Assembly (NCBI GenBank): GCA_947626395.1
Contig: CANQRU010000008.1
Location: 1 to 64,000, forward strand
Origin: an uncultured Lachnospiraceae bacterium
GTDB taxonomy: Bacteria > Bacillota > Clostridia > Lachnospirales > Lachnospiraceae
Direction: 5' to 3'
DNA: 64,000 nt
Below the pieces are notes generated by a model, which saw only the letters and a program-made list of their open reading frames with translations, made no database searches and had not been told where the DNA came from. Shown one piece after another: positions 56,243 to 64,000 of the stretch. Position 1 is the stretch's first letter. The number at the start of each line of letters is the position of its first letter. Position numbers and translations under genes: made by a program.

Positions 56243-57946
56243 ATGAAATTTTCGGAAATGCAGTACACCCGTCCTGATATGGATGAACTGAAGAAGGAAT
56301 GTGAGGCATTGATCAGCCGGCTGAAAGCGGCGGAGAGCTATGGCGAGGCCCGCGGGGCGTTTCTTGAGAAAGAGAATCTGGAGGCGGAGATCTCCACCCA
56401 GGAGACGCTGGCCCATGTGCGTCATTCCATCGACACGCGCGACCGGTTCTACGACGACGAGGCCCATTTCTGGAACGCGGCGCTGCCGGAACTGGAGGTT
56501 TCCATGCAGGAGTGGACGAAAGCGATGCTTGGAAGTCCGTTCCGCGCTGATTTTGAGAAGGAATACGGGAAGCTGATGTTTACGCGGGAGGAGATGGCGC
56601 TTAAGACGTTCTCACCGGAGATCATTCCGGATCTGCAGCGGGAGAATGAGCTGGTGCAGGAGTACGAGAAGCTCCTGGCGTCGGCGCAGATCCCCTTCGA
56701 AGGCGGCGTCTACACCCTGTCCCAGCTGTCGCCGTTTAAGACGTCGCCCGACGACGCGGTGCGTCTGGCGGCCTGGAAGGCGGAAGGGCAGTGGTATAAG
56801 GAGCATCAGGACAAGATGGACGAGATCTACGACCAGTTAGTCCATCTGCGGGACAGCATGGGGAAGAAGCTGGGTTATGAGGGCTACACGACGCTTGGCT
56901 ATTACCGTATGGGCCGCGAGTGCTACACGAAGGAAGACGTAGAGAAATTCCGCGAGGCGGTGCGGCGTTATCTGGTGCCGGTGGCGGCGTCCATCTATGA
57001 AGCCCAGGCGAAACGGCTGGGAAAGGAATATCCCATGGACTACGCCGACAACGCCCTGCATTTCCGGTCCGGCAATCCCAAACCGCAGGGGACGCCGGAT
57101 GAGATCCTGGCTCAGGGCCTGAAATTTTATGATGAACTGTCTCCGGAGACCGGACGTTTCTTCCATATGATGGTGGACAACGAGCTTCTGGATGTGCTGA
57201 GCACCGAGGGCAAGCAGAGCGGCGGCTACTGCACCGGTATCCAGAAATACGGCGTGCCGTTCATTTTCGCCAATTTTAACGGAACGCAGCATGATGTGGA
57301 GGTCGTCACCCACGAGGCGGGCCACGCGTTCGCGTATTATATGAACCGCGACCGGGTGCCGTCGTCCTACACCTGGCCCGGCATGGAGGCCTGCGAGGTT
57401 CATTCCATGTCCATGGAATTCATGTCGTGGCCGTGGGCGGAAGGCTTTTTCGGGCCGGATACCCGTAAGTTCTATTACAGCCATTTAACGGGGGCGCTGA
57501 CATTTATCCCCTACGGCACGCTGGTGGACCATTTCCAGCATGTGGTGTACGAGAAGCCGGATATGACGCCGGCGGAGCGGCATGCGGTCTGGAAGGAACT
57601 GTCGGGCGTGTATATGCCGTGGGCGAAGCTGGACGGGCAGATCCCGTTCTACGGCGACGGCGAGGCGTGGCAGCGGCAGCACCATATCTATTCGAGTCCC
57701 TTCTATTATATCGATTACTGTCTGGCGCAGACCGTGTCCCTGCAGTTCTGGGCGCTGATCCAGAAAGACCGGAAGCTGGCCTGGGAGCGCTATATGGCGT
57801 ACACGAAGCAGGGCGGCAGCAGGGTGTTCACGGATCTTCTGGCGGAAGCGGGACTGGCCAGTCCCTTCGGGGCGGACTGCCTGCGGGACGTCTGCGAGGA
57901 GGCGCGGCAGTGGCTGGAAGAGTATGATCTGGGGGACGTGCGCTGA
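56243..57946 (+). CDS. pepF: M3 family oligoendopeptidase
   Basis: A 567-residue cytoplasmic zinc metallopeptidase with the HExxH motif in VVTHEAGHAFAYYM (near residue 358) and the downstream glutamate region MEACEVHSMSMEFM. The size and the MKFSEMQYTRPDMDEL start fit the M3 oligoendopeptidase F-like group. It would cut short peptides brought in by the oligopeptide ABC system encoded right after it. GGAGGTGAAGG precedes the ATG. Confidence 0.93.
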   Translation: MKFSEMQYTRPDMDELKKECEALISRLKAAESYGEARGAFLEKENLEAEISTQETLAHVRHSIDTRDRFYDDEAHFWNAALPELEVSMQEWTKAMLGSPFRADFEKEYGKLMFTREEMALKTFSPEIIPDLQRENELVQEYEKLLASAQIPFEGGVYTLSQLSPFKTSPDDAVRLAAWKAEGQWYKEHQDKMDEIYDQLVHLRDSMGKKLGYEGYTTLGYYRMGRECYTKEDVEKFREAVRRYLVPVAASIYEAQAKRLGKEYPMDYADNALHFRSGNPKPQGTPDEILAQGLKFYDELSPETGRFFHMMVDNELLDVLSTEGKQSGGYCTGIQKYGVPFIFANFNGTQHDVEVVTHEAGHAFAYYMNRDRVPSSYTWPGMEACEVHSMSMEFMSWPWAEGFFGPDTRKFYYSHLTGALTFIPYGTLVDHFQHVVYEKPDMTPAERHAVWKELSGVYMPWAKLDGQIPFYGDGEAWQRQHHIYSSPFYYIDYCLAQTVSLQFWALIQKDRKLAWERYMAYTKQGGSRVFTDLLAEAGLASPFGADCLRDVCEEARQWLEEYDLGDVR

Positions 57947-58043
57947 GACTGGCTGGGCGGCTGATCAGCCTCGGGTTGTAGCCCTTACAAGACATTGTAT
58001 GTAATAAAAACCACGAAAACGGCGAAAATCCTGCGATTTCCGA

Positions 58044-58072
58044 TTGACATCAGCACAATAAAGCGGTAAAAT
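58044..58072 (+). promoter_or_regulatory. Promoter of the opp operon
   Basis: TTGACA (58044-58049), 17 bp, TAAAAT (58067-58072), leaving a leader of about 160 nt with a CCCCG/CGGGG hairpin. Confidence 0.8.
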
Positions 58073-58238
58073 ATAACCTAGTCTTTTGGCGGCGGAGGTT
58101 TGTTTATCCCGGACGGACAGACAGACCCCCGCTGACGGGGACTTCAAAAACAGTATCATGCAGCGCACTTGGGCTGGTGCGGGACTGATGAACGGGTCTT
58201 ACATAGCATAGTTTTATAGAAAAAGAGGAGGAAAAACA

Positions 58239-60533
58239 ATGAAAAAAGCAAACAAAGTGCTGGCCATGGTCCTTTCTGCGGCTATGGTAGCATCTCTGGC
58301 GGCTTGCGGCGGCGGCAGCGGTTCCACCGAGACCACAGCAGCGCCGGCAGAGACGACTACTGCAGCGGCGGCTGAGACTACAGCGGCACCGGCGGAGACC
58401 ACAGCACCGGCTGCGGAAGACGACGGAACTCTGATGGCTGACGTCAACACGCAGGACGCCATCGATGTAGAGGCGGAGAGCGAGACATCCGACGCCCTTT
58501 ACGATGAGATCTTCGGCGAGTATGTCGAGCATTACGAGAAGGCCCTCGCTGTCGGCGACCAGGGCGAGCGTCTTGGCCTGATGGCGATCGCTGAGGCGAA
58601 GCTTCTGGAGACGGGCGTTGTGCTTCCGTATCAGAACAACGCCGGCAACTACGCGATCAGCCGCATCATCCCGCGTTTCGGTGCTACCGTATCATGGGGC
58701 ATGGACGGCGATTACCGTGTTTATAAAAGCGCTCTGATCGCCGACCGTATCCTTACTCCCGACGAGCGTGCCGCGTTCACCGCGAAGTGGAGCGAGTGCG
58801 CAACCGCCGACGAGTACATCGAGTACGTAAAGCAGTGGTGCGAGGAGAACGATGTGACCCTTCAGAACACCTACACCACGACCTATACTTCCGGTTATGA
58901 GCCCGATGTGTGGGATACCCTTTCCACCAACAAGACGGCTGTCGGCGGCCCTCTTTCCTATACCTGGGAAGGTCTGCTGGCTTATGACGCCAAGAACATC
59001 CAGCAGCCCGCTCTGGCTGAGAGCTGGGAGAAGTCCGAGGATGGTACGGTTTACACATTCCATATCCGTCTGGGTATGCAGTGGGTTACCTACCAGGGCA
59101 CCCCGATCACCGAGGTCAAGGCTGACGACTGGGTAGCTTCCGTACAGCATGCTGCTGACTGCGGCGGTGCCCTCTCCAGCGTTATCTCCCCGATCGTGAA
59201 CCTGGATGAGTATGTTTCCGGTGAGATCACTGACTTTGACGAGGTCGGTATCAAGGCTCTTGACGACTACACCCTGGAGGTTACTCTGAAGGAGATGACT
59301 CCGTGGTTCGAGACCGTTCTTGGCTACAGCGCAATGGCTCCTCTGTGCCGTGAGTACTACACCTCTCAGGGCGGTAAGTTCGGCGCCGAGTTCGACAGCT
59401 CTGCCGCTGACTACACCTACGGCTCTGACCCGCAGCACATCGCTTACTGCGGTCCTTACCTGATCAGCAACTGGACCTATCAGAACACGATCGCTTACAC
59501 GAAGAACCCGTACTACTGGAACGCTGACAATGTGACCCTGGACACCATCACCTACATCTACAACGATGGTACGGATCCTCTGTTCGGATGGAACGCATTC
59601 CTGGACGGCACGCTGAACGGCGGCATCGGCCTTGGTTCCGCTGCTCTTGAGCAGGCGAAGGCTGTTACTGTTCCGGATGATCCTGATGGCAAGACCTACT
59701 TTGAGAAGTACGCTTACGTAGTTCTTGAGGACGACACCTCCTTCCTGAACTGGGTGAACGTGAACCGTTACGCTTACGCGAACTTCAACGACGAGTCCGT
59801 CATGCGTTCTCCGCAGACGGTTACCCAGGCTGAGCGTACAGCCGCTGCGAAGCTGAATCATAACTTCCGTATGGCTCTGGCTTACGCCCGTGACCGCGGC
59901 ACCTCCAACGCCGCCAGCGTCGGCGAGGATCTGAAGTACGCTTCCCTGACCAACTCTTATGTGCCGGGCAGCTTCATCGTTGCCGCTAACGAGTTCACTG
60001 TTGATATCAACGGCACTGCCACCACATTCCCGGCAGGCACATTCTACGGCGAGGTTCTTCAGGCTCAGCTGACCGCTGACGGATATCCCATGAAGGTCTG
60101 GGATCCGGAAGGCAATGACGGCGCAGGCGCAAGCTACGGCTTCGACGGCTGGTATCTCCCCGAAGAGGCAGCCAAGTGCATGGACGCCGCTGTTGAGGAA
60201 CTGGCAGCTCAGGGCATCGAGGTTTCCGCTGAGAACCCGATCTACCTTGACTGGTGCTACCGTGACTACAGCACGATCGGTGCTGCTATGGACCAGGCTA
60301 CGAAGCAGTCCATCGAGGAAGCTCTGGGCGGACGGGTTATCATTAACCTGGTCTCCTCTGAGGGCGATTCCAACAACGTATCCTATGCCGCTTACATGGG
60401 CGACTATGGTTATCAGTTCAACTTCGACTTCGGCGGAAGCTCCGGATGGGGCCCCGACTACGGCGACGCGCAGACTTACCTTGACACCATGCTGCCGACC
60501 GGCGGTATGATGCAGAACGTAGGTCTCTGGTGA
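58239..60533 (+). CDS. oppA: Oligopeptide ABC transporter substrate-binding lipoprotein
   Basis: A 764-residue solute-binding protein. A lipoprotein signal ends in LAAC (Cys about residue 22), followed by an Ala/Thr/Glu-rich spacer with repeated TTAAPAET. The family 5 binding fold then follows, with AESWEKSEDGTVYTFHIRLG and GPYLISNW. It is considerably longer than the usual ~550 residues, with an extra N-terminal region (about 65-210) before the typical start of the fold. Codons are strongly biased, as in highly expressed genes. A GC-rich hairpin after it separates it from the permease genes. Confidence 0.92.
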   Translation: MKKANKVLAMVLSAAMVASLAACGGGSGSTETTAAPAETTTAAAAETTAAPAETTAPAAEDDGTLMADVNTQDAIDVEAESETSDALYDEIFGEYVEHYEKALAVGDQGERLGLMAIAEAKLLETGVVLPYQNNAGNYAISRIIPRFGATVSWGMDGDYRVYKSALIADRILTPDERAAFTAKWSECATADEYIEYVKQWCEENDVTLQNTYTTTYTSGYEPDVWDTLSTNKTAVGGPLSYTWEGLLAYDAKNIQQPALAESWEKSEDGTVYTFHIRLGMQWVTYQGTPITEVKADDWVASVQHAADCGGALSSVISPIVNLDEYVSGEITDFDEVGIKALDDYTLEVTLKEMTPWFETVLGYSAMAPLCREYYTSQGGKFGAEFDSSAADYTYGSDPQHIAYCGPYLISNWTYQNTIAYTKNPYYWNADNVTLDTITYIYNDGTDPLFGWNAFLDGTLNGGIGLGSAALEQAKAVTVPDDPDGKTYFEKYAYVVLEDDTSFLNWVNVNRYAYANFNDESVMRSPQTVTQAERTAAAKLNHNFRMALAYARDRGTSNAASVGEDLKYASLTNSYVPGSFIVAANEFTVDINGTATTFPAGTFYGEVLQAQLTADGYPMKVWDPEGNDGAGASYGFDGWYLPEEAAKCMDAAVEELAAQGIEVSAENPIYLDWCYRDYSTIGAAMDQATKQSIEEALGGRVIINLVSSEGDSNNVSYAAYMGDYGYQFNFDFGGSSGWGPDYGDAQTYLDTMLPTGGMMQNVGLW

Positions 60534-60570
60534 TGAACCTCTTGCGTTCGCAGGAAATCTAAGCTGACGA

Positions 60571-60600
60571 GAGGGGGCGGGCAATCCTCGCCCCCTTCTC
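60571..60600 (+). terminator. Terminator/attenuator after oppA
   Basis: GGGGGCG pairs with CGCCCCC around GGCAATCCT, extended by GAGA/TCTC. Partial termination here would keep the binding protein in excess of the permeases. Confidence 0.65.
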
Positions 60601-60609
60601 ATATTACGT

Positions 60610-60750
60610 CAGTACGCGGGAAAGAGCGCCGGCGGCGCGCTTTCCGTATTTTGTTAGCAGGCAGAAAAGGGTGCCGGCGTCGCGCTTCTGCATTACGTCG
60701 GTAGGAAGAGAAACTGTCAGTGGCGGGTTCTCTGCATTTCCCGAATAAAT
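60610..60750 (+). repeat. REP-like hairpin repeats between oppA and oppB
   Basis: Three short hairpins, each with a GYGCCGGCG or TGTCAGTGG centre, start about 45 bp apart (centres near 60626, 60671 and 60715). They are related to the 39-bp units at 31.2 kb and in hydF. The 60534-60771 interval holds no gene. Confidence 0.6.
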
Positions 60751-60771
60751 GAGAGGGCAGAGTGGTGACAT

Positions 60772-62367
60772 ATGGCTAAATATGTATTGAAAAGGCTTCT
60801 CCACGGCGCGGTATCGGTTGTTCTGGTGGTCACGATTGTCATGCTGCTTGTCTACGGTCTTATGAACCGGGACAAGGTATTTGTGGCGGACGGAAACTAC
60901 AACAAGCAGGCCAACAACAACCGTGTTACATACCGCTACAGGCGCTGGGAGGAATTTGGTTATCTGGATTACGTCCCATATGCGGACTATATAAATGAAC
61001 TGGCTGGCAACGGCGAACTCGATGAGGAGACCCGTGCCAAGGCCGTTACGCTGGGCCGTGCAGACGACGGCTCCAACGACAGCGAGATCGCTGCCGAGTA
61101 TATTCAGAAATTTACTGACTATTACACGTCCAAAGGATATGTGGTTACGCGTCTGAAGGCGGTTGTTCTGCGGAATAAGCTGGCTGACGGAGGCCAGCCC
61201 GCGCTGTTTGCTTATAAGGACTTTTCGCTGTGGCAGAGGCTGCTGAATTATTTCAAAGGACTGATAGTCATTGACAATATTCATAAGGTGCCGGACAATA
61301 TCGATATCGGTAAGAGGGGGCTCAGCTTTACGCTCTACGATCCGCTGAACGCCGACGCCGAGACCGGAGCGAAGAAGTTCTCGCCCGCGATCACCGGCAA
61401 CGGCACTACCCACAAGTATCTTCTTTATTTTGACGATCAGTTTCCGTACATTCATCAGAACTTCCTGACGATCCATCTGGGAACCTCCTTTTCTGTGACG
61501 CAGGGCGTGGATGTATTCCAGACCATGACCCAGAGCCAGGGCTCGTGGATCCAGAGACTGACTACTTATCCGTCGGGACTTACGGAGATGAGCGCGGATA
61601 ATCTGCATACCGCTACCTATATCCAGGGGTCTAAGGACGCTAATACGCTGAACGCCGACCGCTTTGAAGACGACTATACCAGCCTGAGCGCGAAGCGCAA
61701 CAGTATGTCCCGTATGGGCTTCTCCTTCGTGATCGGTATCATTTCCACTATCTTCGTCTACATCCTGGGACTGCCTCTGGGCGTGCTTATGGCCCGCTAC
61801 AAGGAAGGTCTGCTCGATAAAGTAGGAACGGTGTACATCATGTTCATCTCCGCGGTGCCGAGCCTTGCTTACATCTTTATGTTCAAAGGCATCGGCCGCG
61901 CTATGGGCCTGCCGGTCACGTTCATGATGGACAGCGCTACGAAGCTGATGTTCGTAATGCCGATCGTTTCCCTGGCGCTGCCGTCCGTGGCCAGCATGAT
62001 GAAGTGGATGCGGCGCTACATGATCGACCAGATGAACTCGGATTACGTGAAGTTCGCCCGGTCCGGCGGTATGTCGGAGACGGAGATCTTCTTCAAGCAC
62101 GTTATGAAGGTGGCTTCGATCCCGATCGTCCAGGGCATCCCCGGCTCGCTGCTGTTCGCGATGACCGGCGCTCTGATCACGGAGCGCGTCTACCTGATCC
62201 CCGGCGCCGGCGGACTTCTGATCGACGCGATTAACCAGTACGACAACGCGGTCATCGTAGGCGTCACGCTGTTCTATGCGATCCTGTCCGTTCTGTCGCT
62301 GATCCTGGGCGACGTGATGATGGCGATGGTTGACCCGAGAATTTCCTTCACAGAGAAAGCGAGGTGA
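60772..62367 (+). CDS. oppB: Oligopeptide ABC transporter permease with large extracytoplasmic insertion
   Basis: A 531-residue OppB-type permease. TM1 (VSVVLVVTIVMLLVYGLM) is followed by about 260 residues of hydrophilic sequence. The normal permease core then resumes (MGFSFVIGIISTIFVYILGLPLGVLMARYKEG), with the ABC-contact EAA-like loop RYMIDQMNSDYVKFARSGGMSE. Typical OppB is about 310 residues; the extra 200 or so would lie outside the cell and might contact the oversized OppA. It overlaps oppC by 4 bp. Confidence 0.9.
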   Translation: MAKYVLKRLLHGAVSVVLVVTIVMLLVYGLMNRDKVFVADGNYNKQANNNRVTYRYRRWEEFGYLDYVPYADYINELAGNGELDEETRAKAVTLGRADDGSNDSEIAAEYIQKFTDYYTSKGYVVTRLKAVVLRNKLADGGQPALFAYKDFSLWQRLLNYFKGLIVIDNIHKVPDNIDIGKRGLSFTLYDPLNADAETGAKKFSPAITGNGTTHKYLLYFDDQFPYIHQNFLTIHLGTSFSVTQGVDVFQTMTQSQGSWIQRLTTYPSGLTEMSADNLHTATYIQGSKDANTLNADRFEDDYTSLSAKRNSMSRMGFSFVIGIISTIFVYILGLPLGVLMARYKEGLLDKVGTVYIMFISAVPSLAYIFMFKGIGRAMGLPVTFMMDSATKLMFVMPIVSLALPSVASMMKWMRRYMIDQMNSDYVKFARSGGMSETEIFFKHVMKVASIPIVQGIPGSLLFAMTGALITERVYLIPGAGGLLIDAINQYDNAVIVGVTLFYAILSVLSLILGDVMMAMVDPRISFTEKAR

Positions 62368-63353
62368 GCGGTATGGAAGATTTCTGCAAGAAGTACAATA
62401 TGTCGGAAGAAGAACTTTTCGCGCCGATGGACCACAACGATCTGGAATCTGAGAAGATCACCGCTCCCCGGTATTCTTACTGGAAATCGGTGTTCCGCGT
62501 GTTTTTCCGCAATAAGATCAACATCGTGGTGCTGACCATTCTGGCGATCATGATCCTGTTCGCTTATATTTATCCGTCGGCGATCGGTTACGATCCCGCG
62601 GTGGATCCGTTCATCAACGTGAACAATACCGCTTCGTTCCACCTGACTCCGCAGAAGGCCTTCGACCGCCTTGGCCATGACCTTAAGTGGATATTCGGTA
62701 CCGGCGGTACGGGCGCGTCCACCTTTAACGCCATCTGGAACGGCTCGCGTATTTCCATTTCCCTGGCTCTTATCTGCGCGGCCATCAATATGTCCATCGG
62801 AATCATCCTGGGCGCCATCTGGGGTTTCTCCCGGAAGGTGGATATCGTGATGAACGAGGTCTATAATGTGCTGGGCAATATTCCATCCACACTGCTGATG
62901 TCCGTTCTGGTCATGATCTTCTCGCCCACGTTCTGGACGCTGGTTTTCGCCATGACGATCCTGGGCTGGATGGGTATGGCTTATTACATCAGGACCCGTG
63001 TTATCATTATCCGCGACCATGAATACAACCTGGCATCGCGGTGCCTGGGAACGAATATTTTCAAGATCGCGATAAAGAACATCCTTCCGTTCATGACCAG
63101 CGTCATCGTTCTGGAGATCGCGGCCGCCATTCCGGGCTACATTTCTTCAGAGGTGTTCTTAAGCTACATCGGCCTCGGTATCAGTGACCTGACTCTTGGA
63201 CGTCTGATCTACGAGGCGCAGAACGCGATGGTAACGCCCGGCTGGGGCTGGGAGTTCTGGACGCCTGTGGCTGTAGCTTCCGTTATCACGATCGTGCTCT
63301 ATGTGACCGGTCAGAACCTGGGCGACGCCTGCGACCCCAGGACACATATGTAA
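62364..63353 (+). CDS. oppC: Oligopeptide ABC transporter permease
   Basis: A 329-residue OppC-type permease with an N-terminal cytoplasmic stretch, TM1 (INIVVLTILAIMILFAYIYP) and the conserved core: LALICAAINMSIGIILGAIWG and the EAA loop RDHEYNLASRCLGTN. The GTG at 62364 overlaps the oppB stop (GTGA). An ATG three codons later (62373) is an alternative start. Confidence 0.92.
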   Translation: MSGMEDFCKKYNMSEEELFAPMDHNDLESEKITAPRYSYWKSVFRVFFRNKINIVVLTILAIMILFAYIYPSAIGYDPAVDPFINVNNTASFHLTPQKAFDRLGHDLKWIFGTGGTGASTFNAIWNGSRISISLALICAAINMSIGIILGAIWGFSRKVDIVMNEVYNVLGNIPSTLLMSVLVMIFSPTFWTLVFAMTILGWMGMAYYIRTRVIIIRDHEYNLASRCLGTNIFKIAIKNILPFMTSVIVLEIAAAIPGYISSEVFLSYIGLGISDLTLGRLIYEAQNAMVTPGWGWEFWTPVAVASVITIVLYVTGQNLGDACDPRTHM

Positions 63354-63366
63354 GGAGGGCATTCAG

Positions 63367-64000
63367 ATGGAAGATAAGAAAGTACTGCTCTCCGTACGCA
63401 ACCTGCATGTGAAATTCCGCGTCCGCGGCCGTATCCTGACCGCGATCCGCGGCATTGATCTGGATATTTATGAGAATGAGTCGATCGCTATCGTTGGCGA
63501 ATCCGGTTCCGGAAAGTCCGTATTCACGAAGACCTTCGCCGGTATGCTGGATTCCAACGGCTTCATCTCGGAAGGACAGCTGATATTAAACGATTCAGAA
63601 CTGGCGGAGACCTATGTGAAGCTGACGCCGGGAGCGCGGCAGCTGATGCAGGGGACGTTAAGCAGACTGAACGATATTTCCCGCTACGAGCTGGGCGCCG
63701 AGACGTATAAGAAGATGAAGGCGCTGGAGGCGGAGAAGAAGAGCCGTGAGACCATCAGCGATGAAGAGCGGGCGGCGATCGAGAAAGAACTGAACGACAT
63801 GAAGTTTAAGCGGACGAACCTCTTCAACGAGAAGCAGACCTATGATCCGCGCCATGAAAAGGACCGCATCAAGGCGGCCGACCGTGAACTTAAGGAGTAC
63901 GACGCCAAGATCAAGGCGCTGGAGAACAAGGAAGCGGAAGAGGAGAAAGCCCGCAAGGCGGAAGCCGCCAGAGACACGGTCTATCTGGAGAACTATAAGA
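63367..64000 (+). CDS. oppD: Oligopeptide ABC transporter ATPase, 5' part (runs off the window)
   Basis: At least 211 codons, open to the window end. AAGGAGGG precedes the ATG. The nucleotide-binding domain starts KVLLSVRNLHVKFRV and has Walker A GESGSGKSV near residue 44. Instead of the usual path to the Q-loop, the sequence enters a Lys/Glu/Arg-rich, probably coiled-coil stretch from about residue 110 to at least 210. Such an insertion inside the ABC ATPase is unusual and parallels the insertions in OppA and OppB. Confidence 0.88.
   Translation, partial: MEDKKVLLSVRNLHVKFRVRGRILTAIRGIDLDIYENESIAIVGESGSGKSVFTKTFAGMLDSNGFISEGQLILNDSELAETYVKLTPGARQLMQGTLSRLNDISRYELGAETYKKMKALEAEKKSRETISDEERAAIEKELNDMKFKRTNLFNEKQTYDPRHEKDRIKAADRELKEYDAKIKALENKEAEEEKARKAEAARDTVYLENYK

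Noticed and set aside
58692..60602. 636-codon reverse open frame across oppA
   Set aside because: Long only because oppA has strongly biased codons; no start signal or known fold. oppA itself has a lipoprotein signal and family motifs.

Overview
This 64 kb window is the replication-origin region of a Firmicutes (Clostridia) chromosome. The gene content fits Lachnospiraceae with a fairly high GC content: DUF3881, DUF4446, HydF with a TM1266-like regulator, an NADP-type glutamate dehydrogenase, and a Jag/KhpB with a long charged linker. I cannot name a species from sequence alone.

Layout. Positions 1-12.3 kb run leftward from the origin: the 5' half of a 16S rRNA, tRNA-Ser(GCU), plsC, the two class I fumarase subunits, gyrA, gyrB, recF, the S4 protein YaaA, dnaN and dnaA. 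oriC-type DnaA boxes lie on both sides of dnaA. Rightward from about 12.5 kb run an ECF transporter S component, rpmH (44 codons), rnpA, yidD, yidC, jag/khpB, mnmE, mnmG and rsmG, then parA and parB. Perfect 16-bp parS sites sit inside the coding sequences of rsmG and parB. Between rsmG and parA is an inserted block: three unrelated small genes bracketed by two inverted copies of a roughly 270-nt structured element. The apical core of this element is nearly identical in both copies, while its stems differ in sequence yet pair perfectly within each copy. This is the most unusual feature of the window.

From 26 to 42 kb follow DUF4446, gdhA, DUF3881, tRNA-Arg(CCU), an AAA/DUF4143 ATPase behind four 23-bp iterons, and an operon behind two GTTAGC-N4-GCTAAC operator-like palindromes (hydrolase, small membrane protein, metallo-beta-lactamase-fold protein, ABC exporter pair). 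Next come a metal P-type ATPase remnant, a small repeat-containing secreted protein with a two-component system, a RelB/PIN toxin-antitoxin pair inside 51-bp direct repeats, decayed genes, and a MATE transporter whose leader holds two homologous hairpin motifs.

From 43 to 64 kb are CstA, the hydrogenase maturation GTPase HydF with its small regulator (behind a leader with a terminator/antiterminator switch), two large hybrid sensor kinases, a T-box-controlled unit (TIGR04076 protein, aldo/keto reductase, NhaC antiporter), an M3 oligopeptidase, and an oligopeptide ABC system. The permease and the cut-off ATPase of that system carry large insertions. A family of REP-like short hairpins recurs at four places and has been absorbed into the hydF reading frame.

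How the genes fit together: the left half is replication, segregation, ribosome/tRNA maturation and membrane insertion, almost all transcribed away from the origin. The right half is accessory physiology of an anaerobic amino-acid and peptide fermenter: peptide uptake and cleavage, glutamate deamination, hydrogenase maturation, drug and metal efflux, and sensing. All assignments are from reading translated sequence and motifs; no database search was run.
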